DNA of 64,000 nucleotides from Kitasatospora sp. NBC_00240 (GTDB lineage Bacteria > Actinomycetota > Actinomycetes > Streptomycetales > Streptomycetaceae), in assembly GCF_026342405.1 (NCBI RefSeq), contig NZ_JAPEMU010000001.1:7812001-7876000 (forward strand), read 5' to 3'. The translations under genes were made by a program, and so were the position numbers. Under the pieces are notes generated by a model that worked only from the letters and a program-made list of their open reading frames with translations, did not search any database and was not told where the DNA came from. Shown piece after piece: positions 33,644 to 41,607 of this stretch. The stretch's first letter is position 1. Each line of letters opens with the position of its first letter.

Positions 33644-34035
33644 GGCGGACGGGCCGGTAGGGGGGCCGCGGCGCGCAGGGCGCCCCGCAGGCCCGTCCGA
33701 CCTACCCGGTCCGAGCGGGTCGACCCCGTCCGTCCCGTCCGAAATCCGGTTCCCTGCGAACCGCCGCCCGGTACAGCCGTACGCCGTCCACGAACTCCCC
33801 CGGAGGTCGTGCCACCCGTCGACGCGGCCGGCGCCGTGGTTAGGATCGCTACCGAAACGGTGGATACGAGACACCACCGCGGTGCAGGCGGTCCGACCGG
33901 TCGGAGCAGCCGGCGCGAGGGCGGACTTCGCCGCCGTCGCGGGTGCCTCCTGCCGGCCCCTGTCGCCGCGAGGCCCGGTGGGGGCCGCCGGACCGCGTTG
34001 TCCGGTGCCGGGGGGACATGGGGAGGGGAACTGCT
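33644..34035. other. Gap upstream of the STAND NTPase gene
   Basis: No supported gene. The most promoter-like element is TAGGAT at 33841-33846 with a weak -35 (TCGACG, 33819-33824). The transcript would have a leader of about 180 bases. GGGGAGGGGAA at 34020-34030 is the ribosome binding site of the next gene. Confidence 0.5.
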
Positions 34036-36039
34036 GTGGTGTCCGTCGGAGAGAGACTGAGCACGGCGCGAATACAGGCCTTCATCGGCCGGGACGAGGA
34101 ACTCCGGCGCTTCGCCGAGGCATTGGCCGACGACCCGGCGGCGCCGTTCGCGTTCTACGTCCACGGGCCGGGCGGGATCGGGAAGTCGACGCTGCTACGG
34201 CGGCTGGCGGATCGCGCCCGGGCGGCGGGCCGGCCCCTGCTCGAACTCGACGGGCGATTCGTCAGCCGGGACCCGGCCGACTTCGAACGGGCGGCCGGTG
34301 CCTTCCTGGAGGTCCCCGGCACGGTCCTGTTCGTGGACTCGTTCGAACACTGCCAGTGGCTGGAGAGCTGGCTGTGGCAGCGCTTCCTGCCCCGCGCCGC
34401 CGACGGCACCCTGGTCGTCCTGGGCGGCCGGCTCGCGCCGCAGCCGCAGTGGACCGCCGACCCCGCGTGGGCCGGCCTCCTGCACACCACCGAACTGGAG
34501 CAGTTCTCCGAGGAGCAGGCCCGGAGCCTGCTGGCCGCGGCGCAGATCCGGCCCGAGATGCGCAACCTGGTGCTCCGCTTCGCCGGCGGCAATCCGCTGG
34601 CCCTGTCGCTCGCGGCCGCCGCCGGCTCCACGGGCTGGAGCGGCGAGGAGACCTGGGCGCCTTCGGCCGACCTCCTGCGCACCCTGCTGGTGGGGTTGAT
34701 CGGAGAGGTGCCGTCGGCGGCCCACCGCCGCGCCCTGGAGGTGGCGGCCCAGGCCTACTCGACCTCGGAGGAACTGCTGACCGCGGTGCTGCCCGACGAG
34801 GACGCCCACCTGCTCTTCGACTGGCTGCGGGACCTGCCCTTCGTGGAGACCACCCACCGGGGGCTCCACCCGCACGACGCCGCACGCGAGACACTGGCCG
34901 CCGACCTGCGCTGGCGGGCCCCCAACGCCTTCGTGACGATGCGCCAACGCCTGGCGGAGGAGTACCTGCGCCTGCTGCGCGAGGCCCCCGAGGAGCGGGT
35001 CTGGACCGTCACCGACGAGCTCTTCCACCTCTTCCGCGAGGGGCAGATCGTGGCCCGCCTGCGGACCTGGTCCCGCGACGACGAGGTGCACGACCGGCCC
35101 CTGCAACCGGACGACGTCGACCTCGTGCTGCGGATGGCGGAGGAGACCGAGGGCGCGGCCTCCGCGGAGCTGGTCCGCCACTGGGTGCAGCGCCAGCCCC
35201 AGGCCTTCAGCGTCTACCGGCTGGTGAGCACCGGCCGGATCGTGGCATTCACGGCCCGACTCGCCCTGCAGGCCCCGCCGGACCCCGTGGACCTGGCCAC
35301 CGATCCCGTCGTGGCGGCCGCCTGGGCGCACACCGACGCCACCGCACCGGTCGCCCCCGGCGAGCACATCGGCATCAGCCGCTTCTCGGTCTACCCCGAG
35401 CGGTACCAAGTGCCCTCGCGGGTCATCGACCTGAGCAGTTCCCGGGCCCAGGCGGAATCCGCCCGGGCCCGCGGTCGGGCCTACGGCTTCGCCGTCTGGC
35501 GGGACGCCGAGACGTGGTCCGAGCGGGTCAAGGGCAGCCTCGCCGACACCGGCGCGCGCCCCCGGGTCGGTGACTACACGTACGGAGTGTTCGGCGTCGA
35601 CTGGCGCAGGGTGCCGGTCGAGACCTGGCTGCGCCACTTCATCGCGGCCACCGAGGTGCCTGCTGCCCCCTCCGGACCGTCCGGCTTCTCGCGCACCGCG
35701 TTCGACCAGGCAGTGCGGGAGGCGCTGCCGCACTGGCGCGACCCGGGCCCCTTCGCCGTCTGCGCCCTGATGCGGGCCCGCCTGGTCGCCGACTCCGACG
35801 ACCCCGCCGAGGACCTGCGTGCCCTGCTGCGCCAGGCCGTCGACGAGCTCGCCCGTGACCCGCGCGGAGTGCGGGCCCGGGAGGCCCTGGCAGCGAGCTA
35901 CTTCTCCGGTGCGCCCACCCAGGAGGCCGCCGCCCGCCGCCTCGGGCTGCCGTACGGCACCTACCGGCGGCACCTGCGCCAGGGGCTGGACCTGCTCTGC
36001 GAGGCCCTGTGGCAGCGGGAGTTGCAGGGGGCCCGGTAG
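34036..36039 (+). CDS. STAND-type P-loop NTPase with C-terminal HTH
   Basis: A 667-residue signalling ATPase. The AAA_16-like N-terminus has FIGRDEELRRF, Walker A GPGGIGKST (about 44-52) and a Walker B strand VLFVDSFEHC. A winged-helix-like region and about 300 residues of less recognisable sequence follow; the middle has an NAT-like look (VYRLVSTGRIVAFTARL). The last 50 residues read PTQEAAARRLGLPYGTYRRHLRQGL, a sigma-70 region-4-like HTH. Start GTG 34036 is placed by GAGGGG seven bases before it. It may be an ATP-dependent transcription regulator of the operon 490 bp downstream (inference from order and strand). Confidence 0.72.
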   Translation: MVSVGERLSTARIQAFIGRDEELRRFAEALADDPAAPFAFYVHGPGGIGKSTLLRRLADRARAAGRPLLELDGRFVSRDPADFERAAGAFLEVPGTVLFVDSFEHCQWLESWLWQRFLPRAADGTLVVLGGRLAPQPQWTADPAWAGLLHTTELEQFSEEQARSLLAAAQIRPEMRNLVLRFAGGNPLALSLAAAAGSTGWSGEETWAPSADLLRTLLVGLIGEVPSAAHRRALEVAAQAYSTSEELLTAVLPDEDAHLLFDWLRDLPFVETTHRGLHPHDAARETLAADLRWRAPNAFVTMRQRLAEEYLRLLREAPEERVWTVTDELFHLFREGQIVARLRTWSRDDEVHDRPLQPDDVDLVLRMAEETEGAASAELVRHWVQRQPQAFSVYRLVSTGRIVAFTARLALQAPPDPVDLATDPVVAAAWAHTDATAPVAPGEHIGISRFSVYPERYQVPSRVIDLSSSRAQAESARARGRAYGFAVWRDAETWSERVKGSLADTGARPRVGDYTYGVFGVDWRRVPVETWLRHFIAATEVPAAPSGPSGFSRTAFDQAVREALPHWRDPGPFAVCALMRARLVADSDDPAEDLRALLRQAVDELARDPRGVRAREALAASYFSGAPTQEAAARRLGLPYGTYRRHLRQGLDLLCEALWQRELQGAR

Positions 36040-36529
36040 GGGAGGGGCTGCCGGGGCCCGGTCGCACCGGAGCTGCCGGCGACCCCGGTCGGGCGCCGGA
36101 CGACCGCGGGGGTGCGGTGGTCCGGCCGCCCCGACGGTGACGGGCCGGCAGCCGGGCCCGCGGACGGCCCTGCCCTGACACCGGGTGGACTGCGGCCGGG
36201 CCCGGGTCGGGCCTGGGCCGGGCGCGCCGCGCTGCCACCGGCCGCGTCCGAGGCGCCCCGCGCACCCGCTCGGATTCGTCGTCGGACGGCCGCGGAATCG
36301 GCGCCGGCCACCGCGATCCTGCGGAAGACGCCCTGAATCCACCGGCATTGCCCCTAGCCTTGTGCACGGAATTTCCGTGTCCGTAGCACCGATGGTCAGT
36401 CCCCGGGGAGGACGGATCGCCCCAGTCCGGACGGCACTTCCCGCCGGAGTCGCACTCCGTCAGCAGCGCCCGTGTCCGGGGTGGGACAGCAGATCCGGGG
36501 TTCCCTTCGCTCAACGGAGAGGCATCACC
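36040..36529. other. Gap with promoter and palindrome before the FAD/PEP operon
   Basis: 36040-36320 is GC-rich and shows nothing recognisable. At 36333-36360 CTGAAT-N16-TAGCCT is a plausible promoter, followed by a perfect palindrome (36365-36379). From there to the ATG a leader of about 160 bases remains, without a supported ORF. Confidence 0.5.
36333..36379 (+). promoter_or_regulatory. Promoter and palindromic operator of the FAD/PEP operon
   Basis: CTGAAT (36333-36338) and TAGCCT (36355-36360) are spaced 16 bp. The palindrome CACGGAA-T-TTCCGTG (36365-36379, 7-bp perfect arms) lies at the expected transcription start. It is a good candidate binding site for a dimeric repressor. Confidence 0.5.
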
Positions 36530-38413
36530 ATGAGTCGAACAGGCTTGAGTCCAAGAGTGCTCGTCGTCGGGGCGGGCCTGGCCGGCACCGCCACCGCGAT
36601 CCGGCTGCTCCGCTTCGCGCGCAGCCCGTTGGAGGTCGTCCTGCTGGAGCGCCGCCCCGAATACCGGTCCGCCGGCGTCGCCTACCACCGGGAGGGCAAT
36701 CCCTGGGACCACGTGTTCAACATCCAGGCGGGTCGGATGTCTGCGTTCCGGGAGGACGTGCACGACTTCGTCCGCTGGGCCAACCGCGAGGCGGACCGGA
36801 CGGACTGGCCGGCGCCCTGGGCCCGGTTCGAGTTCGTCGAGCAGGGTCCGGCGCCCCGGCGGCTCTTCCAGGACTACCTGGTCGACCGGCTGGCCGAGGC
36901 CCGGCGGGAGGCCTGCCCGGGCGTCGTCCTGGTCGAGGCGGACGGGGAGGCGGTCGATCTGGAAGTACGCCCGACCGGAGTCGATGTGACGATTCATCAG
37001 TTATCTGCGGGCGCCGCCGAGGACGGGCCGGAGCGCGGGACGACCGTGCTGCCCGCCGACCACGTGGTGCTCGCGACCGGTCTGGAAATGCGGGAGCCGC
37101 CCTTCGCCGCCGAGGTGGCCGGGCACGCGTCCTTCGTGCGGAACCCGTACTCCGCCGCCGGTGTCCGCACACTGGAGGGGCTCCCGCCCGAGGCGACCGT
37201 CGCGATCGTCGGCTCGGTGCTGAGCGCCTACGACTCGGCGGGCCTGCTGCTGCGCCAGGGGCACACCGGGAGGATCAGCCTGATCTCCAGGACCGGGACG
37301 ATCTTCCGGACGTACCCCGGTGGCCACGAGCACGGGGTGGTGCAACTTCCGTGCCCGGTCTCGCTGCTGGAGCCGTACCGGGAGAGGGAGGAGTTTCTCG
37401 CCCGGGTCCGGGGGGAGTGGGAGGCGGCCTGCGCGGCGGTCCTCCGGGACCACCCCGGGATCGACCCGGTGGTGGTGTCGGAGCGGGTGGCCAAGGCGTG
37501 GGAGCCGCACCTCCCGAAGGCGCTGGAGCAGATTCCCTCCGCCGAACTACGCTGTCTGCTCGACGAGTTCGGGACGGCGATCGCCGCGTTACGGGTCGGC
37601 GCGGTGGAGTACACGATGGCGGTGATCGAGCGCGCCATGCACCCGGCGGACGGCTCGGTGGACCTGGTCGTCGGCAACGTGGAGCGGATCACGCCGACGG
37701 AGTCGGGGCGGCTGGTCGTCTCGGTCGCGGCGCCGGACGAGAAGCACGCCGTCGAGGCCGATCTGGTGGTGTCCAACTTCGGCCGGGAGTCGGACTACAG
37801 CAGGGTCGGCCAGCGCCTCTGGCGGAACCTCCTCCGGCGGGGGATCGCGGTGCCGCACGGGCGGACCGGGCGCGGTCTGGAGGTCGACGAGCAGGGGGTG
37901 CTGCTGAGCGCGGCCGGGAAGCCGGCCGGCCCGATCTCCGCGGTCGGCGTGCTGCGTGAGGGTGACGAGATCGTCCGGAACGGCCGGACCGGCGCATTCA
38001 CCTTCAATCTCGCCGCCATCAAGAACCAGTCGATCGCCGTCGCCGCACGGGCGATCGAGCAACTGGAACTGCGGGAAGGCGGATTGGATCGACGCCTGGC
38101 CCAATTCCGTGGGCATGTCAGCAATATGGAGGAAGCGGCCCGGAGGGGATTCGAGGAGGCTGTAGGCCTGGAGGTGAGAAGGTTGGCCGCACGTAATCGG
38201 AGCGAACGGGAAGTGTTCGATTCGCGTTTGGGCGAGCGCATTCGGTTCGTCGGCGAACTTTCCTCATTGTCCATGGATACCCCCCTGCGTGACCGCCTGA
38301 TGAGGGTCCTGGTCAACCGGGCCGCCGTCGAACGGCTCACCGACGTCTCGGTGACCCCGCGGCAGTTGCGTCGACAGCTGGGGATAGCGAGCGCCGAAGA
38401 CCTGGAGGATTAG
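36530..38413 (+). CDS. FAD/NAD(P)-binding protein (PF13454-like), two TTA codons
   Basis: A 627-residue putative flavoprotein. The N-terminus has a dinucleotide fold VLVVGAGLAGTATAIRLL and an acceptor acidic residue in VVLLERRPEYRSAG. A second Rossmann-like motif, VAIVGSVLSAYDSAGLLL, follows. This is the layout of the FAD-NAD(P)-binding family that includes HpnW-like and N-hydroxylase-like proteins of unknown substrate. ATG 36530 has GGAGAGG upstream. Codons 158 (37001-37003) and 354 (37589-37591) are TTA, so translation would need the bldA tRNA. The last 110 residues are less GC-rich than the neighbours and charged. It ends directly against the PEP-utilising gene. Confidence 0.78.
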   Translation: MSRTGLSPRVLVVGAGLAGTATAIRLLRFARSPLEVVLLERRPEYRSAGVAYHREGNPWDHVFNIQAGRMSAFREDVHDFVRWANREADRTDWPAPWARFEFVEQGPAPRRLFQDYLVDRLAEARREACPGVVLVEADGEAVDLEVRPTGVDVTIHQLSAGAAEDGPERGTTVLPADHVVLATGLEMREPPFAAEVAGHASFVRNPYSAAGVRTLEGLPPEATVAIVGSVLSAYDSAGLLLRQGHTGRISLISRTGTIFRTYPGGHEHGVVQLPCPVSLLEPYREREEFLARVRGEWEAACAAVLRDHPGIDPVVVSERVAKAWEPHLPKALEQIPSAELRCLLDEFGTAIAALRVGAVEYTMAVIERAMHPADGSVDLVVGNVERITPTESGRLVVSVAAPDEKHAVEADLVVSNFGRESDYSRVGQRLWRNLLRRGIAVPHGRTGRGLEVDEQGVLLSAAGKPAGPISAVGVLREGDEIVRNGRTGAFTFNLAAIKNQSIAVAARAIEQLELREGGLDRRLAQFRGHVSNMEEAARRGFEEAVGLEVRRLAARNRSEREVFDSRLGERIRFVGELSSLSMDTPLRDRLMRVLVNRAAVERLTDVSVTPRQLRRQLGIASAEDLED

Positions 38414-39637
38414 TTGAACGGGCGACGAGTTCAGGGATTCCTGCTGACCGGTGGTACGGAGAGTGTGTTGCGAGGCACTTGTAACCGCACGAGAAGTCCA
38501 CTTGAGGGGTCCATCCTCGTCGCCCCTTCGCTGGAGGCGGGATTGTACGAAGCGATCGTGGCGGCGCGGGCCGTCGTCTGCGGCGCGGGCGGACTGACCG
38601 GCCACATGCAGTCCATCTGCCGGGGCAGGGGAATTCCCGTGCTCCGCGTCGACCAGGCCGATCTCGACGACCTGGTCGGCGAGGTGACGCTGTACCTGGA
38701 GAGCCAGTCGATCGTGATCGGGTCCGAAAGCGCGGCCGGGGCCCCCGACCCGGGTGCCGGGGGCCCGCTGCTGGACAGGCTCGGCGCGGCCTGCGCGGTC
38801 ATCGCGGACCTGCAGGACATCGAGACGATCAACGCCTGCGGGCCCAACGCCCAGCAGGTCGACACCTTCTTCATCCGGGAGGAGTTCCTCTGCCTGGCCG
38901 CGGGCCTGCGGCCGCTCGACTCGCTGGACGGCGGCCACGCCGCCATCGAGCTCTACGGCCGGGCCGTCGCCGGGCGGTTGTGCACCTTCGTGGAAGCGCT
39001 GCTGCCCGGCCAGCGGCTGGTCCTCAGGCTGCTCGACCTGCGCTCCGACCACGCCGCCGGCGTCACCGAACTGGCCCCCGTCGCGGTCGAACCCAACCCC
39101 GAACTGGGCCTGCACGGCGCTCGCTGGCTGCTCGGGTCGGCCGCCTACCGGGAGGCGCTGCACGCCGTGCTGCGGTCCCTCCGGGAGCGGCTCGGCAAGG
39201 ACGCCGACCGGGTGCACCTCTCCGTCCCGTTCGTCAACGACGCGGAGGAGTTCGCCCAGCTCCGGGAGCACCTGCGACTGCCGCCCGAGGTGCCGCTGTC
39301 CGCGTTCGTCGAGACGCCCGCGGCGGTGCACGCCACCGCGGAGATCTGCGCCGCCGGAGCCAGTGAGCTGTTCGTCGGCACCAAGGACCTGGTGCAGTTC
39401 TACCTGGCCGCGGACCGGAGCAACCACCTGGTGGCCGAGTCCTACCAGACCCGGCACCCGGCCGTGATGGACGGGCTGCGCAGGGTGGTGGAGTCCGCGC
39501 AGGTGTCGGGGACCCCGGTGCGGGTGTTCTCGCTGGGGTCGGACCTCGACCACTACCTGGAACGGCTGCCGACCCCGAACGGCTACATGATGTGCACCGC
39601 GGAACTCCGGCAGGTGCTTCTGCAGCCGCAGTTCTGA
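38414..39637 (+). CDS. PEP-utilising enzyme (enzyme-I-like): His swivel domain plus PEP barrel
   Basis: A 407-residue protein. Residues about 25-85 are the mobile phosphohistidine domain (GSILVAP, then GGLTGHMQSICRGRGIPVL with His64). Residues about 130-407 are the PEP/pyruvate TIM barrel: RLLDLRSDH, NPELGLHGARW, LSVPFVNDAEE, FVETPAA (Glu300), GTKDLVQF (Lys324, Asp325) and AADRSN (Arg335). There is neither an ATP-grasp domain (as in PEP synthase) nor an HPr-binding domain (as in PTS enzyme I). The usual Asn before the metal Asp is Lys, and the catalytic Cys motif is replaced by VFSLGSDLD. The TTG start at 38414 touches the previous stop; GGAGG lies five bases upstream. Function unknown. Confidence 0.78.
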   Translation: MNGRRVQGFLLTGGTESVLRGTCNRTRSPLEGSILVAPSLEAGLYEAIVAARAVVCGAGGLTGHMQSICRGRGIPVLRVDQADLDDLVGEVTLYLESQSIVIGSESAAGAPDPGAGGPLLDRLGAACAVIADLQDIETINACGPNAQQVDTFFIREEFLCLAAGLRPLDSLDGGHAAIELYGRAVAGRLCTFVEALLPGQRLVLRLLDLRSDHAAGVTELAPVAVEPNPELGLHGARWLLGSAAYREALHAVLRSLRERLGKDADRVHLSVPFVNDAEEFAQLREHLRLPPEVPLSAFVETPAAVHATAEICAAGASELFVGTKDLVQFYLAADRSNHLVAESYQTRHPAVMDGLRRVVESAQVSGTPVRVFSLGSDLDHYLERLPTPNGYMMCTAELRQVLLQPQF

Positions 39638-39700
39638 CCGATCCGACCGGCGGGGGACCGCCGGGCGGGCCGCGCCGGTCGACGGTGCGGCCCACCCGGT

Positions 39701-41239
39701 TCAGCGGACGGTGTCGCCGAGCCGCCGGTGGCGCAGCCGGCGTTCGGCCGCCCGGTCCGTCGGGGGGACGGCGGCCAGCTCGGTGAGCGCGGCCCCGACG
39801 GCGTGGCCGACGCGCACGCAGAACGCCTCCGACTCCTCGGCCGCGTCCGGGAGTTCGGGAATCACCAGGTCGACCAGGCCGACCGCCGCCAGGTCGTACG
39901 CGCCGATGCCCTGGGCCCGGGCCAGCTCGGCGGCGTGGTCGCCGTCCCGGTGCACGATCGCCGAGGCGCCCTCCGGCGGGAGCGGCGCCAGCCAGGCGTG
40001 CCGGGCCGCGATCACCCGGTCGGCGGGGAGCAGGGCGAGTGCCCCACCGCCGGAGCCCTGGCCGAGCAGCACGGCGAGCACCGGGGTGCGCAACGCGAGC
40101 AGGGTGGTCAGACAGTGCGCGATCTCCACCGCCACACCGTCGAGTTCGGCCTGCGCGGAGAGCTCCGCCCCGGCCGTGTCCACCACCGTGACCAGCGGCA
40201 GGCCGAGTTGCTCCGCCTGCTGGGCGGTCCGCCGGACAGCGCGCAGATCGGCCGCGGTGAAGGGCAGCTCCTGCGGGCCGGTCCGGCGCTGCTGCCCGAC
40301 CACCAGGGCCGGCCGCCCGTCGAACTCGGCGAGCGCGCGGACCAGCGCCCGCTGCGGGCCGTGCGGCCCGGCCGGGGACTCCAGCAGGACCGGCCTGGTG
40401 GCCGCGTGCTGCAGCAACTCCCGGGCGCCCGGCCGGTGCGGGTCCCGACTGCGCCGCACGGAGTCCCAGGCGTCGGGGGCGTCCGGCACGGGAGCCTGTG
40501 GTCCGGGGTCGGGCCGGGTCCCGGCAGGCTGCGGGCCGTCCGCGCGCGGGCCGGCGGGCCGGTCGCAGAGCAGGGACAGCAGCCGGCGCAACACGTCCCG
40601 CAGCTCGCTCGGCGCGACCACGGCGTCCACCAGCCCGCGACCGGCCAGGGTCTCGGCCGACTGAACGCCGTCCGGCAACGGGACGCCGCGCAGTTCCTCG
40701 TACACCCGCGGCCCGAGGAACCCGAGCCGGGCGCCCGGCTCGGCCAGCACCAGGTGGCCCAGGGTGCCCCAGGAGGCGAAGACGCCGCCCATGGTCGGGT
40801 TGCGCAGGTAGGTGAGGTACGGCAGGCCGGCGGCCTGGTGGGCCTGGACGGCGGCGGTGACCCGGAGCATGCAGAGGAACGCCGCCGAGCCCTCCTGCAT
40901 CCGGGTGCCGCCGGAGACGGGCAGCGCGATCAGGGGCAGGCCCTCGGCGGTGGCCCGCTCCACGGCCCGGGTGATCCGTTCGGCCGTGGTCACCCCGATC
41001 GAGCCGCCCAGGAAGCCGAACTCGGAGGCCACCAGGGCCACCGGCCGCCCGGCCAGCAGGACCCGCCCGGTGGTCACGGCCTCGTCCAGGCCGGTCCGGT
41101 CCCGCGCCCGGGCCAGCGAGGCCAGGTAGGCGGGGTCGGCCGCCGGGTGGCCGACCGGTTCGTCCCAGCAGTCGAAACTGCCCGGGTCGGCGAGCAGGCC
41201 GACGAACTGGCGGGCTGTGAGGCCGGGCCGGCCGGTCAT
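39701..41239 (-). CDS. Acetyl-CoA carboxylase carboxyltransferase, fused beta and alpha halves
   Basis: A 512-residue carboxyltransferase of the crotonase-like fold. The N-terminal half (to about 230) is AccD-like: LVASEFGFLGGSIGVTTAERI and PLIALPVSGGTRMQEG. The C-terminal half (about 265-490) is AccA-like: LPLVTVVDTAGAELSAQAE and AVLLGQGSGGGALALLPADRV. The AccD zinc ribbon is missing. The enzyme transfers CO2 from biotinyl carrier to an acyl-CoA; no carrier or biotin carboxylase is nearby, so partners are elsewhere. ATG 41239 overlaps the stop of a possible 60-codon ORF. Confidence 0.88.
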   Translation of the reverse strand: MTGRPGLTARQFVGLLADPGSFDCWDEPVGHPAADPAYLASLARARDRTGLDEAVTTGRVLLAGRPVALVASEFGFLGGSIGVTTAERITRAVERATAEGLPLIALPVSGGTRMQEGSAAFLCMLRVTAAVQAHQAAGLPYLTYLRNPTMGGVFASWGTLGHLVLAEPGARLGFLGPRVYEELRGVPLPDGVQSAETLAGRGLVDAVVAPSELRDVLRRLLSLLCDRPAGPRADGPQPAGTRPDPGPQAPVPDAPDAWDSVRRSRDPHRPGARELLQHAATRPVLLESPAGPHGPQRALVRALAEFDGRPALVVGQQRRTGPQELPFTAADLRAVRRTAQQAEQLGLPLVTVVDTAGAELSAQAELDGVAVEIAHCLTTLLALRTPVLAVLLGQGSGGGALALLPADRVIAARHAWLAPLPPEGASAIVHRDGDHAAELARAQGIGAYDLAAVGLVDLVIPELPDAAEESEAFCVRVGHAVGAALTELAAVPPTDRAAERRLRHRRLGDTVR

Positions 41240-41418
41240 CGGAGCCCTCCCGGCACGGCGCTGTGCCCGGTACCGCGCCCGGCGTTCCGCACGGTGGGAC
41301 GTACGGCCGGTGCAGCAGCACGTACGGCAGCACGTGCGACCGCCGGGGTCCGCGGTGCGCGTCCGGTCAGGCGTGCGGGCACGCGTCCGGTCGGTCGGTC
41401 CAGCTCCCAGGAATCCAC
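41236..41418 (-). CDS. Possible small ORF coupled to the carboxyltransferase
   Basis: A 60-codon frame from GTG 41418 whose TGA overlaps the carboxyltransferase ATG (ATGA). The translation starts DSWELDRPTGRVPARL and is otherwise rich in Arg, Ala and Pro, with no family signature. It does not resemble the AccE/PccE epsilon subunits that often accompany actinobacterial carboxyltransferases. The coupling geometry is the only support; it may be spurious. Confidence 0.25.
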   Translation of the reverse strand: MDSWELDRPTGRVPARLTGRAPRTPAVARAAVRAAAPAVRPTVRNAGRGTGHSAVPGGLR

Positions 41419-41607
41419 CTGATCACCCTACGCACCGGCCCTCGGACGGACGGGAGGGTCGGGCGGACTGTGAGCAGTCCCACCGCCCGGTCCCGCTCCT
41501 CGTCACGGGCGGGACGGGGCGGCACCCTACGGTCTGTCGTGCCGGCGGCCCCGCAGCTGGCAGCCTGACGGTTGCCCGGGCGTAGGGTCGTGATTAGCGT
41601 GCCTGGC
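41240..41607. other. Divergent gap between carboxyltransferase and DadA-like gene
   Basis: Apart from the doubtful 60-codon ORF it holds direct repeats (GCAGCACGTACG/GCAGCACGTGCG near 41313-41338 and GCGTCCGGTC near 41359 and 41384). TAGGGT at 41583-41588 is a probable -10 for the plus-strand gene. No other structure seen. Confidence 0.5.

Noticed and set aside
31909..39637. Whether the P450/SnoaL/NTPase/FAD/PEP block is a classical biosynthetic gene cluster
   Set aside because: No PKS, NRPS, terpene, RiPP or cyclodipeptide core gene is present; I treat it as accessory metabolism of unknown type.
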